A stretch of DNA of 8,656 nucleotides from Sphingomonas sp. (GTDB lineage Bacteria > Pseudomonadota > Alphaproteobacteria > Sphingomonadales > Sphingomonadaceae). The stretch is taken from contig JAIERC010000016.1 of NCBI GenBank assembly GCA_019747165.1, forward strand, positions 1 to 8,656, written 5' to 3'. The position numbers and the translations under genes were made by a program. The notes beneath the pieces are model-generated. The model saw only the letters and a list, made by a program, of their open reading frames with translations. It was not told where the DNA came from and ran no database searches. Positions 1-6,081 of the stretch are shown piece by piece; the stretch's first letter is position 1; each line of letters opens with the position of its first letter.

Positions 1-173
1 TGCTGGAGCGGAAAGGCAAGCTGGAAGGGCAGCTCATCGGCAAGAGCCCGTGGCTGCAATCGGTGCATTTGGTGGGGGATGCGGCGATTGGGGATCTGGT
101 CGACGTGGAGATTGTCGAGGCGGGCGCGAATTCGGTGATGGGGGTGCGGACATCCATAGGTTCAATTGCATGA
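1..173 (+). CDS. miaB: MiaB C-terminal end (tRNA 2-methylthio-N6-isopentenyladenosine synthase), partial
   Basis: Only the last 56 residues are present; the reading frame starts at base 3 and stops at TGA 171-173. The fragment reads LERKGKLEGQLIGKSP, then WLQSVHL and DLVDVEIVEAGANSV, which matches the C-terminal TRAM (RNA-binding) domain of MiaB proteins, with the IGKSPWLQSVH signature typical of alphaproteobacteria. MiaB is a radical-SAM iron-sulfur enzyme that methylthiolates i6A37 in tRNAs reading UNN codons; its catalytic domains lie outside the window. Finding phoH, ybeY, corC and lnt downstream supports the call, since miaB heads this group in many proteobacteria. The last ten or so residues look unlike a conserved MiaB tail, and the stop overlaps the start of the next gene, so the insertion of that gene may have rewritten the tail (inference). 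Confidence 0.88.
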   Translation, partial: LERKGKLEGQLIGKSPWLQSVHLVGDAAIGDLVDVEIVEAGANSVMGVRTSIGSIA

Positions 174-622
174 TGTTGAATTCGCAGACCTGGACCTGGG
201 CAGTGCCATTATTGGCATCTGCTTTGGCTCTCGCAGGCGTAATTCTTACGCTGTATCTACAGAATAGAAATTTCCATCGACAGATAAGAGCGACTCATAC
301 ACTTAAAATAGCTGAGATGCGGCAAGCATGGATTAACAGTCTGCGAGATGCGATGTCGGTGTTCCAATCATGGGCTGTTACCCCGGACTTAGATCATACA
401 GAGAAGCGAGAGTTTTACGAAGCTGGAACGAAAATTGAATTGTTTATGAACCCGGAAGATGAGGATTATGAAGCACTTCAGCACGTAATGTATGAATTTT
501 TGGGCGCTGCAGACCCTGGTGAGAAATATGCAGCGAACCCAAAATACGTTGAAGTCTGTCAGCGCATTCTCAAGCGCGAATGGGAAACGCTGAAATCGGA
601 AATCCACTCGGCGGGCAAATAA
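170..622 (+). CDS. Uncharacterised small membrane-anchored helical protein
   Basis: A protein of 150 residues that I cannot name. There are two adjacent ATGs (170 and 173); an AGG at 158-160 fits the first. The reading frame is open back to 50, but that part is the other frame of miaB. Residues 10-30 form one hydrophobic segment, followed by a basic stretch, so the rest is probably cytoplasmic. The remainder looks mainly helical, with the motifs MRQAWINSLRD (50-60) and KIELFMNPED (88-97). I believe similar RQxWIxxLRD and KIELxxNP patterns recur in unannotated single-pass bacterial proteins, but that is from memory. The start overlaps the miaB stop (ATGA), suggesting translational coupling. 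GC over 241-600 is about 44 % by hand count, well below the neighbours, which points to horizontal acquisition. No enzymatic motif is visible. Confidence 0.72.
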   Translation: MMLNSQTWTWAVPLLASALALAGVILTLYLQNRNFHRQIRATHTLKIAEMRQAWINSLRDAMSVFQSWAVTPDLDHTEKREFYEAGTKIELFMNPEDEDYEALQHVMYEFLGAADPGEKYAANPKYVEVCQRILKREWETLKSEIHSAGK

Positions 623-822
623 ATTCCCATCAAGCCCGCCCCCACTTTCCCCCTGTCCACCCCGCGCCCGATCTGCCAAACTCTCCCACGGATGCAGCAC
701 GCCCGCCCTTCCCACGCGACCCCCGGCGATTCTCGCCGCAGCGGTCGCGTCATCGGCCCGCAACGATCTCACCCTACCCGCAACCTCAGCACCTTAAGCC
801 TCCTCTCTCGCGAAGGAACCGC
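623..822 (+). promoter_or_regulatory. Non-coding phoH leader: C-rich, G-poor tract followed by a hairpin
   Basis: This 200-base gap shows no convincing gene. Its first half is very C-rich: I count 52 C and 15 G in 623-720. Such C-over-G, largely unstructured RNA is typical of Rho-loading (rut) sites, so it may end transcripts coming from miaB and the inserted gene, or tune read-through into phoH. That function is inference. The second half holds the hairpin at 714-750, and the region ends with a good phoH ribosome binding site (AAGGAA, 813-818). The phoH frame is open back to 580, but the extra sequence is low-complexity, rich in Pro and Arg, and overlaps the upstream gene, so I treat it as untranslated. 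No convincing -35/-10 pair was seen. Confidence 0.4.
714..750 (+). other. Two-tier stem-loop in the phoH leader
   Basis: The outer arms ACGCGACC (714-721) and GGTCGCGT (743-750) pair perfectly over 8 bp. Nested inside, CGGCGA (724-729) and TCGCCG (733-738) pair over 6 bp around a TTC loop. Together they give a long GC-rich hairpin about 70 bases before the phoH start. There is no T-run after it, so it is not a classical intrinsic terminator. It could protect the 5' end of a processed phoH mRNA, pause RNA polymerase beside the C-rich tract, or bind a regulator. The structure is seen directly; the roles are inference. Confidence 0.5.
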
Positions 823-1821
823 ATGAGCCGCAAGCCCGTCCCCGCCCAGTCCGGCGACCGCAGCCGCGCTGAACTCACTTTTGATCGGCCCCAGCTGATG
901 TCCCAATTGTTCGGCGAGTTCGACAAGAACCTGTTGCTGCTCGAAAACCGACTCGGCGTGTACATCACCGCGCGCGGTAACAAGGTGGGGCTTGAGGGGA
1001 CGGCAGAAGCGGTGGCCTCCGCGCGCGATGTGCTCAACGGGCTCTACAATCGCATCATCCGGGGCGAGATTATCGATACCGGGCTGATCGAAGCGGTGAT
1101 CGCGATGTCCGCTGAACCGACGCTCGACGGCATCATCAGCGCGGAGGCCTCCGCCCCGCCCTCAATCATGATCCGCACCCGCAAGAAGACGATCGTCCCG
1201 CGCACCGTCGCGCAGGCGCATTATATGCGCGAATTGCTCAATAACGACATCATCTTCGCGCTCGGGCCAGCGGGCACCGGCAAGACCTATATCGCCGTCG
1301 CGCAGGCCGTCGCGCAGCTCATCACGGGCAGCGTCCAGCGGCTGATCCTGTCGCGCCCGGCGGTTGAGGCAGGTGAAAAGCTCGGCTTTCTGCCCGGCGA
1401 CATGAAGGAAAAGGTCGATCCGTACCTTCGCCCCCTGTACGATGCGCTCAATGACTGCCTGCCCGCCGAACAGGTTGAGCGGCGCATCGCGAGCGGTGAA
1501 ATTGAAATCGCGCCGATTGCCTTCATGCGCGGCCGCACGCTTGCCGATGCGTTCATCATCCTCGACGAAGCACAGAACACCACGCCTGCGCAGATGAAGA
1601 TGTTCCTCACCCGCTTCGGCGAGAACAGCCGCATGGTCGTGTGCGGCGATCCCAAGCAGACCGATCTTCCCGGCGGCATGAACGCCAGCGGCCTGAACGA
1701 CGCGGTCGGGCGGCTCGACGGGGTAGAGGGCCTGTCGATCTGCCGCTTCGGCGCAGGCGACGTTGTGCGGCATCCGATCGTCGGGCGGATCGTCGAAGCT
1801 TATGAGGGCAAGGATGGTTGA
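823..1821 (+). CDS. phoH: PhoH family protein (YbeZ-type P-loop ATPase)
   Basis: A protein of 332 residues, the usual length for PhoH/YbeZ. It has an N-terminal domain of about 110 residues that includes the KH-like ITARGNKVGLEG segment, then the PhoH ATPase core with Walker A GPAGTGKT at residues 148-155 and Walker B FIILDEAQN at 244-252. RTxAQxxYM, ILSRPAVEAGEKLGFLPGD and VVCGDPKQTDLP are further family signatures. PhoH-type proteins are cytoplasmic nucleotide-binding proteins related to RNA helicases; YbeZ is associated with YbeY and ribosome/RNA metabolism, which fits ybeY lying two genes downstream. The ATG at 823 was chosen because AAGGAA sits 4 bases upstream (813-818) and the sequence from there matches the family. 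Its last 8 bases overlap the start of the methyltransferase gene, so the two are probably translationally coupled. Confidence 0.95.
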   Translation: MSRKPVPAQSGDRSRAELTFDRPQLMSQLFGEFDKNLLLLENRLGVYITARGNKVGLEGTAEAVASARDVLNGLYNRIIRGEIIDTGLIEAVIAMSAEPTLDGIISAEASAPPSIMIRTRKKTIVPRTVAQAHYMRELLNNDIIFALGPAGTGKTYIAVAQAVAQLITGSVQRLILSRPAVEAGEKLGFLPGDMKEKVDPYLRPLYDALNDCLPAEQVERRIASGEIEIAPIAFMRGRTLADAFIILDEAQNTTPAQMKMFLTRFGENSRMVVCGDPKQTDLPGGMNASGLNDAVGRLDGVEGLSICRFGAGDVVRHPIVGRIVEAYEGKDG

Positions 1822-2767
1822 CAGCCCGTTCAGCAACGCCCGGCGATCAGTTGGCGGGGCGCAGCCCGTCAACCGCCCGGGATTTTGGGCCGATCTGGGG
1901 CGCCGGGCGATCAACGTGCTACCCGGCAGCGGCGGCGAACCGCCGCTTCGCTATCGGCACCACAGTGCCACCACGCTATATGTTGGCGGTAACCGACTGC
2001 TGGTGCGACTGAAGATGGGGGATTGCGATCTTGCCTTCTTTCTCCAGGCCGATGATCGGCTGATCACCCCCTGGTTTGCGCTGACCGGCAATTATGAAGT
2101 CAGCCCGACCCGGTATTTCTACAATCGCATCAGCAGCGATAGCCACTGTGTCGATGTCGGTGCCAATTTCGGCTATTTCACATGCCTGATGGCAAAGCTG
2201 TGCCCGCAGGGGAAAGTGGTTGGCATCGAAGCAGACGCCAGCAATGCGGCGTTGGTGAATGACAATATCCTGCTCAATACGCTGCAAGACAATGCCAGCG
2301 TCGTCCACGCGGCGGCATCGACAGCGACTGGGGAGACGTTGACGCTGTATCGGCGTCCGTTCCGCTCCGGCAACACCAGCGTTACTTCAATGGGGCGCGA
2401 TTTCACCGACCGGATGGGGGAGCCGCCCGAGGAACCCTTTACCGTGCCGACGTTGAGGGTAGATGATCTGCTCGATCAGATGCAGGGGCGAATCGATTTT
2501 CTCAAGATCGATGTCGAGGGTGCCGAACCGCTGGCGGTGCGGGGGGCGGCCCAGGCGATCGCAATCAATCCACAACTTCAGCTGATAATGGAGTGGTCGC
2601 CCGGACAAATCCGATTGGCAGGCTTTGACATTGCAGCATTTCTGGCCGAGCTAACCGGCTACGGCCTGACGCCTTGGCGAATCGCCGGGCCCTGGATGCG
2701 GGCGCTGTCGATCGACGATGTTGCCAACCTGCCTTATAATGCGGGGCTGATATGGCGACGATCCTGA
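1814..2767 (+). CDS. FkbM-family SAM-dependent methyltransferase
   Basis: A protein of 317 residues. The SAM-binding motif I, VDVGANFGYF, is at residues 113-122, followed by an acidic GIEAD (motif II type), and LKIDVEGAE is at 230-238, the hallmark of FkbM methyltransferases. These cytoplasmic enzymes usually O-methylate sugars or secondary metabolites; the substrate here cannot be read from sequence. The first 110 residues, including GDCDLAFFLQADDRLITPWFALTGNYE in two parts (before and around residue 80), resemble the N-terminal region of other FkbM proteins. The start at 1814 is preceded by GAGG (1804-1807) and overlaps the phoH stop by 8 bases; ATG 1802 in the same frame is an alternative. 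The gene sits between phoH and ybeY, where a methyltransferase is not expected, and no glycan or polyketide genes are nearby. It probably shares the phoH transcript. Confidence 0.9.
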   Translation: MVDSPFSNARRSVGGAQPVNRPGFWADLGRRAINVLPGSGGEPPLRYRHHSATTLYVGGNRLLVRLKMGDCDLAFFLQADDRLITPWFALTGNYEVSPTRYFYNRISSDSHCVDVGANFGYFTCLMAKLCPQGKVVGIEADASNAALVNDNILLNTLQDNASVVHAAASTATGETLTLYRRPFRSGNTSVTSMGRDFTDRMGEPPEEPFTVPTLRVDDLLDQMQGRIDFLKIDVEGAEPLAVRGAAQAIAINPQLQLIMEWSPGQIRLAGFDIAAFLAELTGYGLTPWRIAGPWMRALSIDDVANLPYNAGLIWRRS

Positions 2768-2806
2768 CCGGGCAGTCGTCAACCGATGTACACGGGATAA
2801 AGGCTG

Positions 2807-3325
2807 ATGCTTGACATCGCCCTATCCGCCGAACCGATCTGGCCCGACGCCACTGACTGGGAGGCAATTGCCACCCGCGCGGCGACCGCTGCGCTTGCCG
2901 CCACCGCGTATGGCGCGCTGTCCGACGCGGCGGCGATGGTTGAAATCTCCATCCGCCTCACCGACGATGCCGAGGTGCAAGCGCTCAACCGCGATTACCG
3001 GCAGAAGGACAAGCCAACCAACGTCCTGTCCTTCCCGATGATCGCGCCCGACCTGCTCGATACGGTCGCCAATACGGATGATGGAGAAGTCCTGCTGGGC
3101 GATATCGTGCTCGCTTACGGCATCTGCGCGGCCGAGGCGCAGGACAAGGGCATCACCCTGCACGACCACGCAACGCATTTGATCGTGCACGGAACGCTGC
3201 ATCTGCTAGGATATGATCACCAGGGGCAGGCAGAGGCCGAGGCGATGGAGCAGATCGAACGCGATGTGCTGGCCGCGCTCGGCATCGCCGATCCCTATCT
3301 GAACGACCACGCTAACGAGGACTAA
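2807..3325 (+). CDS. ybeY: Endoribonuclease YbeY (rRNA maturation factor)
   Basis: A protein of 172 residues, slightly longer than Escherichia coli YbeY (about 155). The zinc-binding motif HGTLHLLGYDH is intact at residues 128-138, giving ligands His128, His132 and His138. NVLSFP and the GDI motif (in LLGDIVLA) are also present. YbeY is a cytoplasmic single-strand endoribonuclease needed for 16S rRNA 3' end maturation and late 30S quality control. The ATG at 2807 follows AAAGG (2799-2803 region) and matches the family N-terminus. There are 39 bases between the methyltransferase stop and this start and 9 bases to corC, consistent with one operon. The pairing with phoH, split here only by the methyltransferase, is conserved across many bacteria. 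Confidence 0.95.
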   Translation: MLDIALSAEPIWPDATDWEAIATRAATAALAATAYGALSDAAAMVEISIRLTDDAEVQALNRDYRQKDKPTNVLSFPMIAPDLLDTVANTDDGEVLLGDIVLAYGICAAEAQDKGITLHDHATHLIVHGTLHLLGYDHQGQAEAEAMEQIERDVLAALGIADPYLNDHANED

Positions 3326-3334
3326 CCAACCCCA

Positions 3335-4246
3335 ATGGCCGACGGCCCCAGTACCGAGACCGGCAATGCCGGCTCCCCCGAAGGCAGCATATGGCGCTCC
3401 TTCCGCAAATTCATCTTCGGTGAACCCGCCGATGACTCGCTCCGCGCGCAGCTAGAAGAAGCGATTGACGCGCATGAGGATGATCCCGCCCCCGATGCCC
3501 GCGGTGATCTTTCCCCGCTCGAACGCCAGATGGTGCGCAACCTGCTCCATTTTGGCGAACGCGACGCGGGCGATGTCGGCGTGCCGCGCGCGGACATCCT
3601 GGCGGTGGAGGAACAAACCAGCTTTGCCGATCTAGTGACCTTGTTCGCTGAAGCAGGGCATAGCCGCCTGCCGGTCTATCGCGAGCAGCTCGATACGATC
3701 ATCGGGATGATCCATATCAAGGACGTCTTCAACATTCTGGCCACTGGCGCGCCACACCCCGCCTCAATCGCTGGGCTGATCCGCCAGCCTTTGTTTGTGC
3801 CAATGTCACGCGGCACGCTCGATCTGCTGGCGGACATGCGGCAAAAGCGCGTCCATCTGGCGATCGTGCTCGACGAATATTTCGGCACCGAAGGACTGGT
3901 CACGATCGAGGATCTGATTGAGGAAATCGTCGGCGATATCGAAGACGAGCATGACGAAGCCCCGCAACAATTGTTGATCCCGATCGACGGCGGTGCCTGG
4001 GATGCCGATGGACGTGCCGAATTGGAAGATGTCGCTGAGACAATTGATCCCAGACTTGCTGAAACTGATGATGATATCGACACGATTGGTGGTCTTGCTG
4101 CAGTAATGATCGGTCATGTACCAGAAGCGGGGGCGTGCATTACCCATCCCAGCGGGTGGCGCCTTGAAGTGATCGAGGCCGATACTAAGCGCATTCAACG
4201 ACTGAGGCTACACCCGCCGATCAACGCTGCTGTCGACAGTGATTGA
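3335..4246 (+). CDS. corC: CorC/HlyC family CBS-domain protein (YbeX type)
   Basis: A protein of 303 residues without membrane segments, so it is the soluble YbeX/CorC type, not the membrane-bound DUF21 type. It has a charged N-terminus, two CBS domains (about 85-140 and 150-205) with the repeats HSRLPVY and GMIHIKDVF, the signature LDEYFGTEGLVTIEDLIEE (from about 179) leading into VGDIEDEHDE, then a C-terminal CorC_HlyC domain (about 215-295) with DDDIDTIGGL. Where the family usually has DEYGGT, this protein has DEYFGT. CorC was named for magnesium/cobalt efflux with CorA; YbeX is also linked to ribosome metabolism, matching ybeY upstream. The start lies 9 bases after the ybeY stop without a clear Shine-Dalgarno, so it is probably coupled. 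Bases 4021-4080 fall to about 42 % GC (25 of 60), an odd dip near the 3' end. Confidence 0.93.
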   Translation: MADGPSTETGNAGSPEGSIWRSFRKFIFGEPADDSLRAQLEEAIDAHEDDPAPDARGDLSPLERQMVRNLLHFGERDAGDVGVPRADILAVEEQTSFADLVTLFAEAGHSRLPVYREQLDTIIGMIHIKDVFNILATGAPHPASIAGLIRQPLFVPMSRGTLDLLADMRQKRVHLAIVLDEYFGTEGLVTIEDLIEEIVGDIEDEHDEAPQQLLIPIDGGAWDADGRAELEDVAETIDPRLAETDDDIDTIGGLAAVMIGHVPEAGACITHPSGWRLEVIEADTKRIQRLRLHPPINAAVDSD

Positions 4247-4277
4247 GGAAGAGCGAATAAACGCAACGCAATAAAAT

Positions 4278-4304
4278 TTGACATGCGTCGTGCACAATTA
4301 TCAA
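4278..4304 (+). promoter_or_regulatory. Possible sigma70-type promoter
   Basis: A perfect TTGACA at 4278-4283 lies in AT-rich DNA just after corC. The best -10 candidates (TATCAA 4299-4304, spacing 15) are poor and badly spaced, so this is weak. If real, the transcript would run through the AT-rich stretch to the terminator at 4503-4532, giving an RNA of about 200-230 nt without a clear coding region. Confidence 0.2.
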
Positions 4305-4431
4305 TCAAGCGCCAAAATGAGCTTCAATCTTTTTTTGCCAAAATCAAAAAGAGATGATATGATTGCGTCTAATGCAGCAAACTGCATCATTTGCTTCTGA
4401 ATTGTTAATGCGGTAATTACATATTTAGGCT

Positions 4432-4499
4432 TCAATCAGCCCGCCAAGGACAAGCGCAGCCCCCCTTCGCTCGTCTCCAATCATAATCGGGCTGATTGA
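4432..4499. repeat. 12-base perfect inverted repeat with 44-base centre
   Basis: TCAATCAGCCCG (4432-4443) is the exact reverse complement of CGGGCTGATTGA (4488-4499). The 44-base centre contains only a short AGCG/CGCT pairing (4453-4456 with 4468-4471). The pair lies directly before the terminator hairpin. It could form a long stem in RNA, mark a small mobile or repeat element such as a MITE-like or REP-like unit, or be the remains of a duplication. No target-site duplication was recognised beside it. Confidence 0.5.
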
Positions 4500-4502
4500 T
4501 AA

Positions 4503-4532
4503 GGCCGCCGGCACCCCCCATCGCCGGCGGCC
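4503..4532 (+). terminator. Hairpin terminator candidate after the corC region
   Basis: GGCCGCCGGC (4503-4512) pairs perfectly with GCCGGCGGCC (4523-4532) over 10 bp around a 10-base loop. The tail reads ACTTATTTCGG, so the T-rich part is short and imperfect. The very stable stem and the position between the corC transcript and the dehydrogenase gene favour an intrinsic terminator for the upstream operon; on the minus strand the tail CCTTATCAAT is no better. Confidence 0.5.
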
Positions 4533-4597
4533 ACTTATTTCGGCCTTTACCAGCTTGCCCCTTTCGCGATGTGCCGATGCCCTTTAACTAGGGTGCC

Positions 4598-5926
4598 ATG
4601 CGCAAACATATCCTCATCCTTCTTGCTATTTTCGTCGTGCTTGGCGGCGGATTCTGGTTCTGGGCAACACAGCCTGATCAAGCCCAGCTGCCGATCGCCG
4701 CGCTGACAGGACCGCGCCCGACAATCTCCGCCCCGCGTGTCCAGACCATCCCGACGATCAAGGTTGCCGATGTGGTCGGCTGGCAAAATGGGGCAACCCC
4801 GGTGCCCGCGGCGGGCCTGAAAGTAGCGGCGTTCGCCAAGGGGCTGGATCACCCGCGCTGGATCTACCAGTTGCCCAATGGCGACATTCTGGTCGCCGAA
4901 ACCAATTCGCCGCCGCGCAAAACCGGCTTCAGCATCACCAATCTCGTGATGAAATGGCTTTTGGGCAAAGCGGGCGCTGGCGTTCCTTCTGCCAATCGCA
5001 TCACCCTGCTGCGCGACACGACCGGCGATGGCATTGCCGATGTTCGAACGGTCCTGATCGGCGGGCTCAATTCACCCTTGGGCATGGTCCTGGTCGGGGA
5101 CCAATTATACATCGCCAACACCGATTCGCTGGTCCGCGTGCCCTATGTGACCGGACAGACAAAGATCACCGCCAAACCTGAAACCGTGGTGCGCTACCCC
5201 GGCGGCGGCAATCACTGGGCGCGCAATGTCATCGCCAGCCCCGATGGCAAGACGCTATATGTCGCTGTCGGCTCGTCGAGCAATATCGCCGAAAATGGCC
5301 TCGACATCGAGGTAAACCGCGCGAACATCCTTGAAGTCGATCCCGCGACCAAAACTTTCCGCATTTTCGGTGCCGGCCTCCGCAACCCACAAGGACTGGC
5401 ATTTGAACCGCAAAGCGGCCGGTTATGGACGACCGTGAATGAGCGCGACATGCTTGGGTCGGATCTGGCGCCAGATTATTTGACAGCCGTCGGCCTCGGC
5501 GATTTCTTTGGCTGGCCGTATAGTTATTGGGGCGGTTATACCGACAAGCGGGTGCAGCCCGAACGCCCCGACCTCCTCGAATATTCAAAGCGCCCAGATT
5601 ATGCATTGGGGCCGCACACCGCTTCGCTCGGCCTGAGCTTTGCCAATGGCGCAACCCTGGGCAGCCGTTTTGCCAGCGGTGCCTTTATCGGCCAGCATGG
5701 CAGTTGGAACCGGGTGCCCGTATCCGGGTATAAAGTCATTTATGTTCCCTTTGCGCCCGATGGCTTCCCCGTGAAAGGAACCAAGCCGATTGATGTATTG
5801 ACCGGCTTTCTCGACAAAAATGGGGACGCGCAGGGCCGCCCGGTGGGTGTTGCGCTAGACCGAACGGGCAGCCTGCTGGTCGCCGATGATGTCGGCAATG
5901 TGATCTGGCGCGTCAGCGGTTCATAG
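4598..5926 (+). CDS. Membrane-anchored sorbosone/glucose dehydrogenase-like beta-propeller protein
   Basis: A protein of 442 residues of the PQQ-type glucose/sorbosone dehydrogenase (GSDH) fold. Residues 5-23 are a hydrophobic segment after MRKH, acting as signal anchor, with WATQPDQ after it, so the propeller is probably periplasmic. LDHPRWIYQLPNGDILVAET starts the propeller (about residue 84). GGGNHWARN gives His206, which matches the general-base His of soluble PQQ glucose dehydrogenase, and GLRNPQGLAFEP gives Arg262 and Asn263, which match the conserved active-site RNPQG. FGWPYSYWGG, HGSWNR and GRPVGVALDRTGSLLVADD are typical sorbosone-dehydrogenase signatures. It would oxidise a sugar or aldehyde with PQQ, but cofactor and substrate are unproven and many family members lack known activity. 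No PQQ synthesis or cytochrome partner genes are nearby. It lies behind a terminator, so it probably has its own promoter; the start has only AGGGTG upstream. Confidence 0.88.
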   Translation: MRKHILILLAIFVVLGGGFWFWATQPDQAQLPIAALTGPRPTISAPRVQTIPTIKVADVVGWQNGATPVPAAGLKVAAFAKGLDHPRWIYQLPNGDILVAETNSPPRKTGFSITNLVMKWLLGKAGAGVPSANRITLLRDTTGDGIADVRTVLIGGLNSPLGMVLVGDQLYIANTDSLVRVPYVTGQTKITAKPETVVRYPGGGNHWARNVIASPDGKTLYVAVGSSSNIAENGLDIEVNRANILEVDPATKTFRIFGAGLRNPQGLAFEPQSGRLWTTVNERDMLGSDLAPDYLTAVGLGDFFGWPYSYWGGYTDKRVQPERPDLLEYSKRPDYALGPHTASLGLSFANGATLGSRFASGAFIGQHGSWNRVPVSGYKVIYVPFAPDGFPVKGTKPIDVLTGFLDKNGDAQGRPVGVALDRTGSLLVADDVGNVIWRVSGS

Positions 5927-5932
5927 CGCCAT

Positions 5933-5977
5933 TTGCCAATCTTGCCGCATCGGCGTGGCAACGTTGTCATTTCATTT
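5933..5977 (+). terminator. Weak terminator candidate after the dehydrogenase gene
   Basis: TTGCC (5933-5937) pairs with GGCAA (5957-5961), with an inner GCCG/CGGC (5944-5947 with 5951-5954) around a CAT loop. An alternative pairing uses the second TTGCC at 5942-5946. The tail from 5964 is T-rich but interrupted (TTGTCATTTCATTT). It starts 7 bases after the stop codon, where a terminator is expected, but the stem is short and broken. Confidence 0.25.
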
Positions 5978-5993
5978 GCCCGACAGCGGCGCG

Positions 5994-6033
5994 ATGGGTT
6001 ATCAAACAGCGACAGACCCAAAATGGGTATCAA
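5994..6033. promoter_or_regulatory. Repeated ATGGGT-type half-sites upstream of the HTH gene
   Basis: ATGGGTTATCAA (5994-6005) recurs as ATGGGTATCAA (6023-6033), 29 bases on, and ACCCA-AAA-TGGGT (6016-6028) makes a short palindrome with the second copy. This is a plausible operator for the regulator encoded just downstream, possibly autoregulation. The repeats are short, so chance is not excluded. Confidence 0.22.
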
Positions 6034-6081
6034 CGAATCGTCGCCCGGCAAGGCGATATCTGGGGGGAACATCGCCACGCC

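Larger units (their letters stand above)
4247..4597. other. Gene-free 351-base region: AT-rich half, then inverted repeat and terminator
   Basis: No convincing gene lies here. Bases 4261-4440 are about 36 % GC by hand count (65 of 180), far below the flanks. This part contains a perfect TTGACA, a small hairpin ATGCAG-CAAA-CTGCAT (4372-4387) and a T-run/A-run near-repeat (4328-4352). The second half is GC-rich again and holds a 12-base inverted repeat (4432-4499) and a 10-bp hairpin (4503-4532). The last 65 bases should contain the promoter of the dehydrogenase gene; TAACTA at 4585-4590 is a possible -10 so close to the ATG that the mRNA would be almost leaderless, but no good -35 matches it. 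Confidence 0.6.

Noticed and set aside
50..169. N-terminal extension of the small membrane protein back to ATG 50
   Set aside because: This stretch codes for the MiaB C-terminus in another frame; the extension is a Gly/Arg-rich low-complexity sequence with no family features.
580..822. N-terminal extension of PhoH back to ATG 580
   Set aside because: It would overlap the upstream gene, is Pro/Arg-rich without domain similarity, and a good ribosome binding site precedes ATG 823.
1162..1914. 250-codon open frame on the minus strand
   Set aside because: It lies antisense to phoH, whose motifs are unambiguous; long antisense frames are common in GC-rich DNA.
4317..4400. 27-codon open frame in the AT-rich island
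   Set aside because: No Shine-Dalgarno, no recognisable similarity, and too short to distinguish from chance in stop-prone AT-rich DNA.
4425..4484. Minus-strand frame ending in GAALVLGGLIEA, looking like the tail of a membrane protein
   Set aside because: The 19-codon frame, even extended upstream through the terminator hairpin, has no identifiable family; it could be a gene remnant but the evidence is too thin.
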